Source: Nocardia spumae (GTDB taxonomy: Bacteria > Actinomycetota > Actinomycetes > Mycobacteriales > Mycobacteriaceae). Taken from it: a DNA stretch of 64,000 nucleotides. Position 1 is the stretch's first letter. Each line of letters begins with the position of its first letter. Positions 24,729 through 33,848 of the stretch are shown here, in pieces. Both the position numbers and the translations under genes were made by a program. The notes beneath the pieces were generated by a model. The model saw only the letters and a program-made list of their open reading frames with translations, was not told the origin of the DNA and searched no databases. The stretch lies in NCBI RefSeq assembly GCF_020733635.1, contig NZ_JAJFZL010000001.1, forward strand, positions 3,782,001 through 3,846,000, in the 5' to 3' direction.

Positions 24729-25157
24729 ATGCAACCGTCGGGATTCGCCGAATGGCCCGACTATCGCGTCGATGTGCAGCGCATCCGCAATCTGGTCCGG
24801 ATCACGGCCGGTGACCGGCTGCTCGCCGAGACGACCGCGAGCCTGCTGGTCGCCGAGCAGGATCACGGGATCGTGTTCTACGTGCCCACCGCCGACGTGC
24901 GCTTCGATCAGCTCGTGCCGGACGAGTACACCTCTCGGTGCCCGTTCAAGGGGCAGGCCCGGTACTGGCGACCGAGCGACGGGACCGAGCCCGTCGCCTG
25001 GGAGTATCACGACCCCTATCCGGAAGTCGCGCTGATGCGGGACCATATCGGCTTCTATCAGGACCGTGTCCGCCTCGAGGTCGGTGTGGCGACCCCGGCG
25101 GTCAGCGGCCGCACACAGCGCGCCCGGCCCAGCAAGGCCCCGGCCGCCGGCGACTAG
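24729..25157 (+). CDS. DUF427 domain protein
   Basis: 142 residues of the DUF427 beta-barrel family. The characteristic features are VRITAGDRLLAETTASLLVAEQ near the N-terminus, YVPTADVRFDQL, and the SRCPFKGQARYW motif, followed by AWEYHDPYPEV. The family is widespread in actinobacteria and fungi; function is not established. The ribosome-binding site is GGAGG. Its TAG stop overlaps the convergent cyclase stop by 4 nt, so no terminator can lie between them. Confidence 0.88.
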   Translation: MQPSGFAEWPDYRVDVQRIRNLVRITAGDRLLAETTASLLVAEQDHGIVFYVPTADVRFDQLVPDEYTSRCPFKGQARYWRPSDGTEPVAWEYHDPYPEVALMRDHIGFYQDRVRLEVGVATPAVSGRTQRARPSKAPAAGD

Positions 25158-26080
25158 AAGATCGCCACCGGCGCGACCGGGGTTCCGGTCGCACCCGCGA
25201 ACGGCTCGGGCATGGCCGAGAGCAGGAATTGGTAGCGACCGTCCTCGGCACAGACCCGGGAAAGATCCTCCAGGTTCCAGTTCTGTCCCTGCAGCATGCC
25301 CATCTCGACCAGATGCAGGGCATGGACCACCAGCCACAGACCGTCCACCTCGGGTGGGCAGATCTCGAAGGTGAGGGTGTCGGTCGCGACGGCGGCGACA
25401 TCGCGCGCGTGGAACCATTCCGGGCAGCGCATCGACAATCCCGGTGACGGGGTACCGTAACCGTCCCGGTCACCCTCCAGATACCGCCCCATCTGCCCGG
25501 TCCGCACCAGCACCACATCCCCGGCCCGCACCCTGACCTCCGCCATCGCCTCGGCGGCGTCGAGATCTTCCGGGGACACGGCGTGATCGCCGGGCAGCCG
25601 GTCCACCCCGCGTGCCCGTGCGACATCGAGCAGCACGCCGCGGGAGACGATATGGGCCACCTTGTCGATCCCGGCGAAACGCGCACCGCGATGTGCGGTG
25701 ATCGAATCGGCCGGGCGGCCGTTGTAGATGCGGCCGCTATGGGAGACATGCGGCAGGGCATCCCAGTGCGTGCCTGCCTGCAGCCCCATGGTGACCGAAT
25801 CATCGCTGGTCGCAACGAAACCGGGGCCGAACAGCTCCCAGTTCACGGCAACCATGGTGTGCAGCGGATTCACCCGCCCCGGCACCAGTCCGGTCTGGAC
25901 CCCACGCTGTGTCAACGGCAGGGCCAGCCCGACCCGCCGTCCCGTGCGCACCGTCGCCGCGGCGGCCCGGACCACCTCGTCGGTGATGAAATTGAGCGTC
26001 CCGATTTCGTCGTCGGCGCCCCAGCGCCCCCAGTTGTTCACACGGTCAGCGATGTCACGGAAGACAGACAGATCCGGCAT
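25154..26080 (-). CDS. Cyclase / kynurenine-formamidase-like metal hydrolase
   Basis: 308 residues of the cyclase family (pfam04199). The metal-binding signature GTHWDALPHVSH is near residue 103. MPDLSVFRDIADRVNNWGRWGADDEIGTLNFIT is typical of the larger actinobacterial cyclase-like proteins. Members hydrolyse formamides, lactones or related bonds with Mn or Zn; the substrate is unknown here. It is divergent from the glutamine-synthetase-like gene, with about 170 bp between, and could act on the same nitrogen compound. Confidence 0.87.
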   Translation of the reverse strand: MPDLSVFRDIADRVNNWGRWGADDEIGTLNFITDEVVRAAAATVRTGRRVGLALPLTQRGVQTGLVPGRVNPLHTMVAVNWELFGPGFVATSDDSVTMGLQAGTHWDALPHVSHSGRIYNGRPADSITAHRGARFAGIDKVAHIVSRGVLLDVARARGVDRLPGDHAVSPEDLDAAEAMAEVRVRAGDVVLVRTGQMGRYLEGDRDGYGTPSPGLSMRCPEWFHARDVAAVATDTLTFEICPPEVDGLWLVVHALHLVEMGMLQGQNWNLEDLSRVCAEDGRYQFLLSAMPEPFAGATGTPVAPVAIF

Positions 26081-26254
26081 ACCGGCAAGTTACCGACAGT
26101 TCCGGCGGCTGCCAATCCCGGTGTGCACCGAGCGGGATTCCGGATATCGATCCGGCTTTTCATCACATCGGCACTGCGGGCGCGCCGATACCGGAATAAT
26201 TGCAGTAGTCCCGGCCGGAACATCTCGCAAGCCTCTGATCATCGGGGAGCCGAT

Positions 26255-27649
26255 ATGGAAGGTTTGACCGCGAAAGAACGCCACGATCGGGCGATCCGGG
26301 CGGGTGCCCTCAGCGCGGACCTGAGCGCTCGCGACATCATCGCGGTGGCGGTGACCTGGATCGACACCAGCGGGATCGCACGTGTCAAAGCCGTACCGGT
26401 GCAACGGTTCTCGCATGCCGCGGCGTGGGGTGTGGGCGCCTCGCCGGTCTTCGACGCATTCCTGCTCGACGACTCGATCCTGACCGGGCATTTCGCCGGC
26501 GGTCCCACCGGTGATCTGCGGTTGTATCCCGATCTCGACCGCGTCACTCCGCTGGCCGCGCTACCGGGCTGGGCATGGGCTCCCGCCGACCGCTACACCC
26601 AGAGCGGCATGCCGCATCCGCGCGACGCACGGCTGCTGCTGCGCCGTCTCGTCGACGAATTCGGGGCCGACGGCGCGAGCCTGCGCACCGCGATCGAATT
26701 CGAATGGAATGTGGCGCGGCCCGATCCGCTCGATCCGGACCGGTTCCACCCGGCTACGACGGCACCCGCCTACGGGATGGCCCGGCTCAGCGAGCTGGCC
26801 GGTTATCTGCGCGATGTGCTGACCATGTTGCGAGACAGCGGTGTGGCCGTCGAGCAGATCCATCCGGAGTACGAGCTGAGCCAATTCGAACTGTCGGTCG
26901 CCGCGAGCGATCCGGTGAGTACCGCCGACACGGCCGTGCTGGTGCGGGAGGTGGTCCGGGCGACCGGGACGGCTCACGGCCTGCGCACCGTCTTCGGGCC
27001 GATGGCGACCGCCGACGCCGTAGGCAACGGCGGGCACGTGCACATGAGTGTGTGGCACCGGGGCGTCAACCAGATGTCCGGCGGCTCGGGACCGTTCGGC
27101 ATGTCCGCCGCGGGTGAGGGCTTCGCCGCCGGAATCCTGCAACATCTGCCGGGACTGCTCGCCCTGGGCTGCCCCTCGGTCGCGAGCTACCTGCGTTTGC
27201 GGCCCGGCCGCTGGGCGGGCGCCTACCGATGCTGGGGGCTGGAGAACCGCGAAGCGGCTCTGCGCTACATCAGCGGAAGCGAGGGCGAACACGCTCGCGC
27301 GGCCAACGTCGAGGTGAAGGCGTTCGACGCCGCCGCGAACCCCTACCTCGCACTGGCGGGCCTGATCGCGGCCGGGCGCTCGGGGGTGCGATCGGAGGCC
27401 ACGCTGCCCGACCCCGTCGCCGGCGATCCGGACCACCTGGACCCGCAGACCCGGTCGGCGCGGGGAATCGACCCGCTGCCCGGGACCCTGGCGGCGGCGG
27501 TGGCCGCCTTCGAATCCGACGACGTCCTGGCGGCCGCGTTCGGCGCCGAACTCGTCGACACCATCGCCAGCGTCCGGCGCGGTGAGATCGCGCTGTTCGC
27601 CGACGCCACCGCCGAACAGATCACCGCCGCGTCTCGCTGGCGGTATTGA
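26255..27649 (+). CDS. Glutamine-synthetase family protein (gamma-glutamylpolyamine synthetase-like)
   Basis: 464 residues. The catalytic barrel motifs are AIEFEWNVARP and NGGHVHMSVWHRG, with LRLRPGRWAGAYRCWGLENREAALR for ATP and metal binding. It is not GlnA: the beta-grasp domain is short and the Tyr adenylylation motif is missing. Such GS-like enzymes ligate glutamate to amines or polyamines. ATG 26255 has GGGGAG upstream. The 3' end overlaps the MerR gene by 29 bp in convergent orientation. Confidence 0.85.
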   Translation: MEGLTAKERHDRAIRAGALSADLSARDIIAVAVTWIDTSGIARVKAVPVQRFSHAAAWGVGASPVFDAFLLDDSILTGHFAGGPTGDLRLYPDLDRVTPLAALPGWAWAPADRYTQSGMPHPRDARLLLRRLVDEFGADGASLRTAIEFEWNVARPDPLDPDRFHPATTAPAYGMARLSELAGYLRDVLTMLRDSGVAVEQIHPEYELSQFELSVAASDPVSTADTAVLVREVVRATGTAHGLRTVFGPMATADAVGNGGHVHMSVWHRGVNQMSGGSGPFGMSAAGEGFAAGILQHLPGLLALGCPSVASYLRLRPGRWAGAYRCWGLENREAALRYISGSEGEHARAANVEVKAFDAAANPYLALAGLIAAGRSGVRSEATLPDPVAGDPDHLDPQTRSARGIDPLPGTLAAAVAAFESDDVLAAAFGAELVDTIASVRRGEIALFADATAEQITAASRWRY

Positions 27650-28370
27650 GCGCGGCGCGCCGCTGCGCCCGATGGGTGAGCGCGGCGACGATCCGGTGCC
27701 AAGCCGGTGTCTCCTCCGCTATCCGGGAGAAGACCATCGGCACATGACCGGACGGGACACCGTCTCGTTCGTGCCGGATCCGCCAGCCGTCCAGATCGTC
27801 GATCAGACGATCCAGCCGTGGATCGTGGGGATCCCAGTCGACCGCCCGATCGCACGCGAGGTACAGCCGCGTCGTCTCGGCATCGTCGAAGGCGGCGTTC
27901 TTCTCCCGGAGCCGCTGCGATACGAGGCCGGGTTCCAGTGCCCGCATGAGGATCCACGCGTCGCGTTCGAGGCCGACTCGCCGTTCGCTGACGCCCAGGT
28001 CGCGCATCCGGTCCAGGAGCGCGACCACCTCGGTCGGCAGCACGAGCCGTTCACCGCTGTCCAATTGCGCGATCCGGCGGCGGTACTCGCCGAGCCGGTC
28101 GATTCTGCGTTGTAGTTCGGTATCGATATCGGCCAGCGCGGCGGCGAACTCGCTCGGTTGCGCGTGCAGCAGGGCCTCGATCCGGGCCAGGGGAACACCG
28201 GCATCGGCGAGGGTCCTGATCCGGAGGAGGTCCACCACCGTTCGGGCGCTGTAGCGGCGATAGCCGGACTCGTCACGTTCGGGCTCGGGCAGCAGGCCGA
28301 CGTGATGGTAGTGGCGCACGGTGCGCACGGTGACGCCCGCCGCCGCGGCGAGCCGACCGATGGTGAGCAC
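27621..28370 (-). CDS. MerR family transcriptional regulator
   Basis: 249 residues from GTG 28370. The winged helix begins LTIGRLAAAAGVTVRTVRHYHHVGLLPEPERD, then GYRRYSARTV and a coiled coil (about 70-120). The C-terminal domain of about 125 residues is probably effector-binding and lacks Cys metal ligands, so this is a small-molecule type rather than a metal sensor. It lies 40 bp downstream of the alpha/beta hydrolase gene and is probably in the same operon; a MerR-like dyad precedes that hydrolase. Confidence 0.9.
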   Translation of the reverse strand: MLTIGRLAAAAGVTVRTVRHYHHVGLLPEPERDESGYRRYSARTVVDLLRIRTLADAGVPLARIEALLHAQPSEFAAALADIDTELQRRIDRLGEYRRRIAQLDSGERLVLPTEVVALLDRMRDLGVSERRVGLERDAWILMRALEPGLVSQRLREKNAAFDDAETTRLYLACDRAVDWDPHDPRLDRLIDDLDGWRIRHERDGVPSGHVPMVFSRIAEETPAWHRIVAALTHRAQRRAALNTASETRR

Positions 28371-28410
28371 CGTCCTCCTCGGTCGCCGCGACACCCGAAC
28401 TTCGACGATT

Positions 28411-29310
28411 CTAAACGGATGCGGCCCGGTCGAGAACATCACGGATCGCCCGGATCACGGCGTCGGGACGATCGAAGCAGAGCCGGTGGTGGACGGTGCC
28501 GGACACGATGCGCTGCTGCCCGCACGAGACCGAGCCGGCCAGAGCGGCATCCATCGCTCTTCTGCCCTCCTGGATCTCCCGCGAGATCCGGTTCCCATCG
28601 GGGTCCTCGCCCAGGACGGTGAGGGCGACCACCGGGACATCGGGGATATCCGGCCCGGACCGCAGTTCGGTGGCGAGTTCGACGAGCGCGCGGCGTTCGG
28701 CGAGCCCGGCGCGCAGCCAATCATCGCCGGCCTTGGCGTCGATCAGCGGCTGCCGGATGTGCTCCGGGTACCGCGCGTACAGCTCGGTGCTCATCGCGCG
28801 CACGGCCGCGCGCAGCTCGCGAAGCCGGTCCGGATCCGGTGTCATCCGCTCGGTCGCCGCCAGACTCGCCGCCGACGGCATGAACGAGTCCCAGTCGCGG
28901 TGCAGACCGTCGAGCCACACCAGCCCGGCCACCTCTCGCGGATACAACTGCGCGAACCGATGCGCGTACAAACCGCCGAGCGAGTGTGGGGCGAGCACGT
29001 ACGGTCCGGCGAGGCCCTCGGCGCGCAGGACGTCGCGCAGTTCGGTGGCGACCGCGGCGGCCGTCCGCGGCAGCGGGACCGGATCGCTGTACCCCGTGCC
29101 GCCGCGGTCGTACACCACGGCGGTGGTGAATTCCGAAACCCCTTGCTGGACAGTGAAATAATCGAGTCCGACAGCGCCCGCGCCCGGCAGGAACACGACC
29201 GCCGGTCCCCCGCTGCCCGCCCGATGGACGAAAATCCGTCTGCCGTCGATGTCCTGAAACCCCGCGACCGGCGGATCCAGCCGGGCCGCGGATGTGCTGT
29301 TGTTCGTCAT
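28411..29310 (-). CDS. Alpha/beta hydrolase
   Basis: 299 residues. The oxyanion loop is VVFLPGAGAVGLD, the nucleophile Ser lies in PHSLGGLYAHRFA, and the catalytic His is in SGTVHHRLCFDRPDAV near the C-terminus. ATG 29310 has GGAG upstream; the longer frame overlaps the putative operator. It is followed by the MerR gene and probably regulated by it. Substrate unknown. Confidence 0.88.
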   Translation of the reverse strand: MTNNSTSAARLDPPVAGFQDIDGRRIFVHRAGSGGPAVVFLPGAGAVGLDYFTVQQGVSEFTTAVVYDRGGTGYSDPVPLPRTAAAVATELRDVLRAEGLAGPYVLAPHSLGGLYAHRFAQLYPREVAGLVWLDGLHRDWDSFMPSAASLAATERMTPDPDRLRELRAAVRAMSTELYARYPEHIRQPLIDAKAGDDWLRAGLAERRALVELATELRSGPDIPDVPVVALTVLGEDPDGNRISREIQEGRRAMDAALAGSVSCGQQRIVSGTVHHRLCFDRPDAVIRAIRDVLDRAASV

Positions 29311-29325
29311 GGAAGCAGACTCCGA

Positions 29326-29348
29326 CCCTGACGCAGCGTCAAGGTCAA
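29326..29348 (-). promoter_or_regulatory. Candidate MerR operator/promoter of the hydrolase-merR operon
   Basis: On the minus strand, a -35-like TTGACC (29348-29343) runs into the dyad CCTTGACGCTGCGTCAGGG (29344-29326), whose arms are nearly perfect (CCTTGACGC / GCGTCAGGG). A dyad at the -35/-10 spacer is the classical MerR arrangement, and hydrolase-MerR pairs often autoregulate. The site ends 15 bp before the hydrolase start codon. Confidence 0.6.
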
Positions 29349-30109
29349 CTCCGCACCGGCTCACCGTCGAGCCGCGCGGCCAGCCGGCGGTTGGTGACCC
29401 TCAGCTGCCGCACGGTGGCCGCGGCGAGAGTGCGGAGCTGGGCGAGATCGAGCCGACCACAGATGTGGTCCCAGTGCAGTGCGACATGATCGCCGACGCC
29501 GATTCGCTCGAGGCCCGGCCACGCGGCACCGCCGGTGATATCAAGTGCGCGAACGGTATTCGGCGACAGACTCAGCCGGCGGCCGTCCCAGCGCAACTGC
29601 CGTGAGCGCACCGTCACCTCGCAGGAGTTTCGATCGCACACCCGCGCCCACGAGATCCGGCAGCCGTCCAGAACGCGCAACGGCTGCTCGGCCGGGCCGC
29701 GCCCCAGCAGCCACGACCACGGATAGACACCGAAGACGTGAAAGCTGTGGTTCGCGTTCGCCTCCGCGGCCAGCGCCGGGGTCAGGTGCCGCCAGTACCC
29801 CTGGGCCAGTGGACCGATGAGGGCCAGCAGGTGTGAGAGGAATGCGGCGGAGTCGAGCCGGGCGCCGAGTCCCCCACCGAGCCAATACGATTCGACCAGC
29901 CGCCGGTCCAATGGGTCGTCGACACCGGTCATCGAGGCCATGATCCGCAGGTACGGCCAGGCGCCGGAGAACTCCCGGGCGGCGTCCCGGATTTCGGATT
30001 CGGTGCCCGTGGCCAGTGCCGTGCTGTCCGTCGGCCCGCAATAGCCCAGCGCATTGGGTGCGTAGGCGTACCGGGCGAACATCTCGACCCCGTCGCTGCG
30101 CCGGTTCAC
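29345..30109 (-). CDS. DUF6390-like protein of hydrogenase clusters
   Basis: 254 residues from GTG 30109, which overlaps the nickel permease stop (GTGA); ATG 30082 is the alternative. It opens with MFARYAYAPNALGYCGPTD, followed by a helical domain (LRIMASMTGVDDPLDRRLVESYWLGGGLG) with HSFHVFGVYPWSWLLG and a terminal basic helix. From memory this corresponds to DUF6390, found next to actinobacterial hydrogenase genes; its biochemical role is unknown. No metal-binding Cys cluster is evident, though a Cys lies in GYCGP. It is the last gene of the hydrogenase cluster. Confidence 0.75.
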   Translation of the reverse strand: MNRRSDGVEMFARYAYAPNALGYCGPTDSTALATGTESEIRDAAREFSGAWPYLRIMASMTGVDDPLDRRLVESYWLGGGLGARLDSAAFLSHLLALIGPLAQGYWRHLTPALAAEANANHSFHVFGVYPWSWLLGRGPAEQPLRVLDGCRISWARVCDRNSCEVTVRSRQLRWDGRRLSLSPNTVRALDITGGAAWPGLERIGVGDHVALHWDHICGRLDLAQLRTLAAATVRQLRVTNRRLAARLDGEPVRS

Positions 30110-31239
30110 GGTGGCGCTTCCGAATTCGTTGCGGCCGAATGCAATCCCGCCCGCCAGCGGCGCTCCACATCGCCGTACCGCCACACCGCCACCGCGACCG
30201 CCCAGGTGCCCACGAACAACGCGACGATGATGAAACCCATCGCCCCCAGATCCAGATTGCCGATCCAGGCCAGCGGCCCCGCGGCGATATCGAGTTTGTC
30301 GGCGAGAATCGAGATGATCTCCTGCGCTCCGATCAGCAGGGCCACCGTCACCGACAGTCCGGTCACGACGACGTTGTAGTAGATCTTGCGCACCGGTTCG
30401 GCGAAGGCCCAGCCGTAGGCGTAGTTCATGTACGCGCCGTCGAGGGAGTCGAACAGCGACATCCCCGCCGAGAACAGCACCGGCAGCACGATGATCGCGT
30501 ACCAGGGCAGATCGGTGGCGGCGGCACCACCGGCCAGGACGAGCAGGCTGACCTCGGTGACGGTGTCGAAGCCCAGGCCGAACAGCAATCCGATCGGATA
30601 CATCTGCCACGGCGAGCGCACCGCCCGCAACAGCGGTCCCAGGAATCGGGTGAGGGCGCCCCGCGAATCCAGTTGCTGTTCCAGCGCGCGCTCATCGTAT
30701 TCACCCTGGCGCATCCGGCGCAGTACCCGCCAGATGCCGACCAGCGACACCAGATTGAGCAGACCGATGAGGATCAGGAAGGTCCCCGATACTCCCGTCC
30801 CGAAAACACCCGTCCAGCGTTGCAGACCCGAATCCGGGTTCTCGACCCCGGCAGCGAGCGCGCGGATCCCGATCGCGACCAAGGCCACGATCGCGAACAC
30901 GACGGTGGAATGTCCCAGCGAGAACCAGAATCCGACCGACATCGGTTTCTTCTTCTCCGCCACCAGTTTCCGCGTGGTGTTGTCGATCGCGGCGATATGG
31001 TCGGCATCGAACGCGTGTCGCATGCCCAGGGTGTAGGCGGTCGCGCCCAGACCGACGCCGAAGGCCGCGCCCTGCACGGTGTACCCGCCCGGCGCGACGA
31101 GCAGCACCAGCACACCCCAGCCGATCAGGTGCAGTGCCACGACGGCCGCGACCATCGACACCACGCTGCGGCGCTGGCCGCGATCCCACTCCGACCACGC
31201 GCGCCGGGCTCTCGCGGCGACCGTACCGATCCGCACCAT
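30106..31239 (-). CDS. NiCoT family nickel permease (HoxN/NixA type)
   Basis: 377 residues with about eight membrane helices. The nickel signature in helix II is RHAFDADHIAAIDNTTRK, with further family motifs LGFDTVTEV, LFSAGMSLFDSLDG and FWFSLGHSTVVF. NiCoT permeases import Ni2+ at picomolar to nanomolar affinity. It lies 71 bp downstream of hypE and overlaps the next gene, so its natural role is nickel supply for the hydrogenase of the same cluster. Confidence 0.93.
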   Translation of the reverse strand: MVRIGTVAARARRAWSEWDRGQRRSVVSMVAAVVALHLIGWGVLVLLVAPGGYTVQGAAFGVGLGATAYTLGMRHAFDADHIAAIDNTTRKLVAEKKKPMSVGFWFSLGHSTVVFAIVALVAIGIRALAAGVENPDSGLQRWTGVFGTGVSGTFLILIGLLNLVSLVGIWRVLRRMRQGEYDERALEQQLDSRGALTRFLGPLLRAVRSPWQMYPIGLLFGLGFDTVTEVSLLVLAGGAAATDLPWYAIIVLPVLFSAGMSLFDSLDGAYMNYAYGWAFAEPVRKIYYNVVVTGLSVTVALLIGAQEIISILADKLDIAAGPLAWIGNLDLGAMGFIIVALFVGTWAVAVAVWRYGDVERRWRAGLHSAATNSEAPP

Positions 31240-31310
31240 GGTCGATCCTCGTGGTCGGGCACCCGGCGGTCCCAGCGCCGATGTGCGTCCTCGGCGGATC
31301 CGCCTCGTGC

Positions 31311-32396
31311 TCAGCAGATCCGCGGCAGTTGCTCACCCGCCGGCAGATCCACCACACGGGTGCCGCCGAGGGCGGTGCGGGCCACCACCATGCCCGGATG
31401 ATCGGCGACACACACGCCGATGGCCTCCGCGTGCGCACCCAATGGGTGGGCCCGCATCGCCGCCAGCACCATGTCCGCGTCCTCCGGCGCGACGAAAGCC
31501 ACTGCCTTGCCCTCGTTCGCCACATACAGCGGGTCGAGCCCGAGCAGCCCGCAGGCGTCGCGCACGGCATCGGGGATGGGCAACTTCCGCTCGTCAACGG
31601 TAACACCGACTTTCGCGAGCCTCGCGATCTCGTTCAGTGTCGCCGCAACGCCACCGCGCGTGGGGTCGCGCAGGGCGTGGACATCGGCGCCGGTGGCCAG
31701 CATCGCCGCGACCAGACCGTTGAGCGGGGCGGTATCGCTGCGCACGGTGGTGCCGAATTCCAGGCCCGCCCGGCAACTCATCACGGCCACGCCGTGGACG
31801 CCGATATCACCGCTGATCAGAACCACGTCACCGGGCCGGGCGCGCTCCGGGCGGATGTCGACACCGTCGTCGAGGACGCCGATGCCGGCGGTGTTGATGA
31901 AGATCCCGTCCCCGTGCCCGGAATCGACCACCTTGGTATCACCGGTCACCAGCTTCACTCCCGCCGCCGTGGCGGCGGTGCCGACCGCCTGGGCCACCCG
32001 GGCGATCTCGGCGAGTTCGGTGCCCTCCTCCAGGATGAACGCGGTCGACAGCACCAACGGCCGGGCACCCGACATGGCGAGATCGTTCACGGTGCCGTTG
32101 ACGGCCAACTCCCCGATCGAGCCGCCGGGAAACACGATCGGCTTCACCACGAACGAGTCGGTCGAGAAGGCCAGCCGGGTCCCGCCGACACCGATCACCG
32201 CGGCGTCACCGAGACCGGCTTCGGCGGCGGCGCCGAATGCGGGCAGGAACAGATGCTCGATCAGTTCGCCCGACATCGCCCCGCCACCACCGTGGGCCAT
32301 CACGATGGTCGGCGAATCCCGCAGTGGCAGTGGGCAGACCCAGCCTTCCGGGTCGATAGTCGGCGCCACGGGCGAGGTTTCGGTGTCCTCAAGCAT
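31311..32396 (-). CDS. hypE: Hydrogenase maturation protein HypE (thiocarboxamide dehydratase)
   Basis: 361 residues. The PurM-like ATP-binding fold has [19 protein letters not shown] near the N-terminus and [13 protein letters not shown] centrally, and the protein ends in LPRIC. The C-terminal Cys receives the carbamoyl group from HypF and is dehydrated with ATP to a thiocyanate for the CN ligands; that residue is intact. The gene overlaps hypD by 8 nt. Confidence 0.96.
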   Translation of the reverse strand: MLEDTETSPVAPTIDPEGWVCPLPLRDSPTIVMAHGGGGAMSGELIEHLFLPAFGAAAEAGLGDAAVIGVGGTRLAFSTDSFVVKPIVFPGGSIGELAVNGTVNDLAMSGARPLVLSTAFILEEGTELAEIARVAQAVGTAATAAGVKLVTGDTKVVDSGHGDGIFINTAGIGVLDDGVDIRPERARPGDVVLISGDIGVHGVAVMSCRAGLEFGTTVRSDTAPLNGLVAAMLATGADVHALRDPTRGGVAATLNEIARLAKVGVTVDERKLPIPDAVRDACGLLGLDPLYVANEGKAVAFVAPEDADMVLAAMRAHPLGAHAEAIGVCVADHPGMVVARTALGGTRVVDLPAGEQLPRIC

Positions 32397-33501
32397 GTGC
32401 CACCTCCGGCGGCAGCTCCAGCCGGCGATACAGGTAGTAGGCCGCGCAGGCGCCCTCGGAGGAGACCATGGTCGCGCCCAGCGGGTTGCGCGGTGTACAC
32501 CGGGTACCGAAGGCCTCGCATTCGTTGGGTTTGATCAGGCCCTGCAATACCTCGCCGGACCGGCAGATCGAGGATTCGGCCGTGTGCAGATCGCCCACCG
32601 AGAACCGGTATTCGGCATCGTAGTCGCGGTAGCGCTCCGAAAGCCGCCATCCGCTGCGCGGTATGACCCCGATCCCGCGCCAGCCGCGATCGGTCACGTC
32701 GAACACATCGTCGAGCATCGCCTTGGCGGCCGGATTGCCCGCCGCGGGAACCGCGCGCGGATAGGCGTTCTCGACCTCGTGGGCACCGCGCTCGAGCTGG
32801 CCGACCGCACGGCGGATGCCTTCCAGGATGTCGAGCGGTTCGAAGCCGGTGACCACCATCGGTACCCGGTACTTCTGTGCCAGCGGCGGATACTCGCTCG
32901 TGCCCATGACCGAGCACACGTGCCCGGCGGCCAGGAACGCCTGCACCCGGCAGTCCGGCGATTCCATGATCGCCGCGATCGCCGGCGGTACCAGCACGTG
33001 GGAGACCAGCAGGGAGAAGTTCCGGATGCCCAGGCGCTGGGCCTGGTAGACGGTCATCGCATTGGCGGGGGCGGTGGTCTCGAATCCGATGCCGAAGAAC
33101 ACCACCTGCTTGTCCGGGTTCTCCTTGGCGAGGTTGAGCGCGTCCAATGGCGAGTACACCACCCGCACGTCACCGCCCTCGCTCTTGACCCGGAACAGGT
33201 CCTTGTCACTGCCGGGCACGCGCAGCATGTCGCCGAACGAGCAGAAGATCACGCCGGGGCGGGCGGCGATCTCGAGCGCCTTGTCGATCACTTCCAGCGG
33301 GGTGACGCATACCGGGCAGCCGGGGCCGTGGATCATCTCGATCTGATCCGGCAGCAGCTGGTCGATGCCGTGGCGGATGATCGAATGTGTCTGGCCGCCA
33401 CAGACTTCCATGATCGCCCAGCGCCGGGTGGTGGTGGCGCGGATCCGGTCCAGCAGTAGCCGTGCCAGATCCGGATTGCTGAATTCGTCCAGATATTTCA
33501 T
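32389..33501 (-). CDS. hypD: Hydrogenase maturation protein HypD
   Basis: 370 residues. The active-site Cys is in [11 protein letters not shown], the [10 protein letters not shown] motif follows, and the C-terminal [4Fe-4S] ligands include [30 protein letters not shown]. HypD with HypC assembles the Fe(CN)2CO moiety. The start overlaps the hypC stop (ATGA), so the partners are translationally coupled. Confidence 0.97.
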   Translation of the reverse strand: MKYLDEFSNPDLARLLLDRIRATTTRRWAIMEVCGGQTHSIIRHGIDQLLPDQIEMIHGPGCPVCVTPLEVIDKALEIAARPGVIFCSFGDMLRVPGSDKDLFRVKSEGGDVRVVYSPLDALNLAKENPDKQVVFFGIGFETTAPANAMTVYQAQRLGIRNFSLLVSHVLVPPAIAAIMESPDCRVQAFLAAGHVCSVMGTSEYPPLAQKYRVPMVVTGFEPLDILEGIRRAVGQLERGAHEVENAYPRAVPAAGNPAAKAMLDDVFDVTDRGWRGIGVIPRSGWRLSERYRDYDAEYRFSVGDLHTAESSICRSGEVLQGLIKPNECEAFGTRCTPRNPLGATMVSSEGACAAYYLYRRLELPPEVAHA

Positions 33502-33836
33502 CGCTGCACCTCGCTGTCGTCGGCGGGCGCGACACCCGCGCCGTGTGCGGTGGGATCGGGCAACCCGGATTGACGGGCGGCGATGGCGAAGCCGTCACCG
33601 AACTCCTCGTTCAGCACTCCGAGATGTTCGAATTCGGCCAGTGTGCGCAAGGCCGATTCCTCGTCGAGCCGCTGAATGGCGAAACCGACGTGGACAACCA
33701 CGTAGTCGCCGACCGCCGCGTCCGGAATGTATTGCAGGCAGACGTCTTTGTGGACGCCGCCGAAATCCACGACCGACATCAGGGTGCCGTCGCGTTCGTA
33801 GAGGTCGAGCACTTTCCCCGGTACCGCCAGGCACAT
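33498..33836 (-). CDS. hypC: Hydrogenase maturation chaperone HypC (HupF type, extended)
   Basis: 112 residues: [16 protein letters not shown] with the essential Cys2, then the small beta barrel ([38 protein letters not shown]). A 35-residue C-terminal extension makes it longer than the usual 75-90 residues. It carries the Fe(CN)2CO unit between HypD and the large subunit. It overlaps hypD. A second, shorter HypC is encoded at 36128-36370, so the two may serve different steps. Confidence 0.93.
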   Translation of the reverse strand: MCLAVPGKVLDLYERDGTLMSVVDFGGVHKDVCLQYIPDAAVGDYVVVHVGFAIQRLDEESALRTLAEFEHLGVLNEEFGDGFAIAARQSGLPDPTAHGAGVAPADDSEVQR

Positions 33837-33848
33837 GGAATTCTCCTT

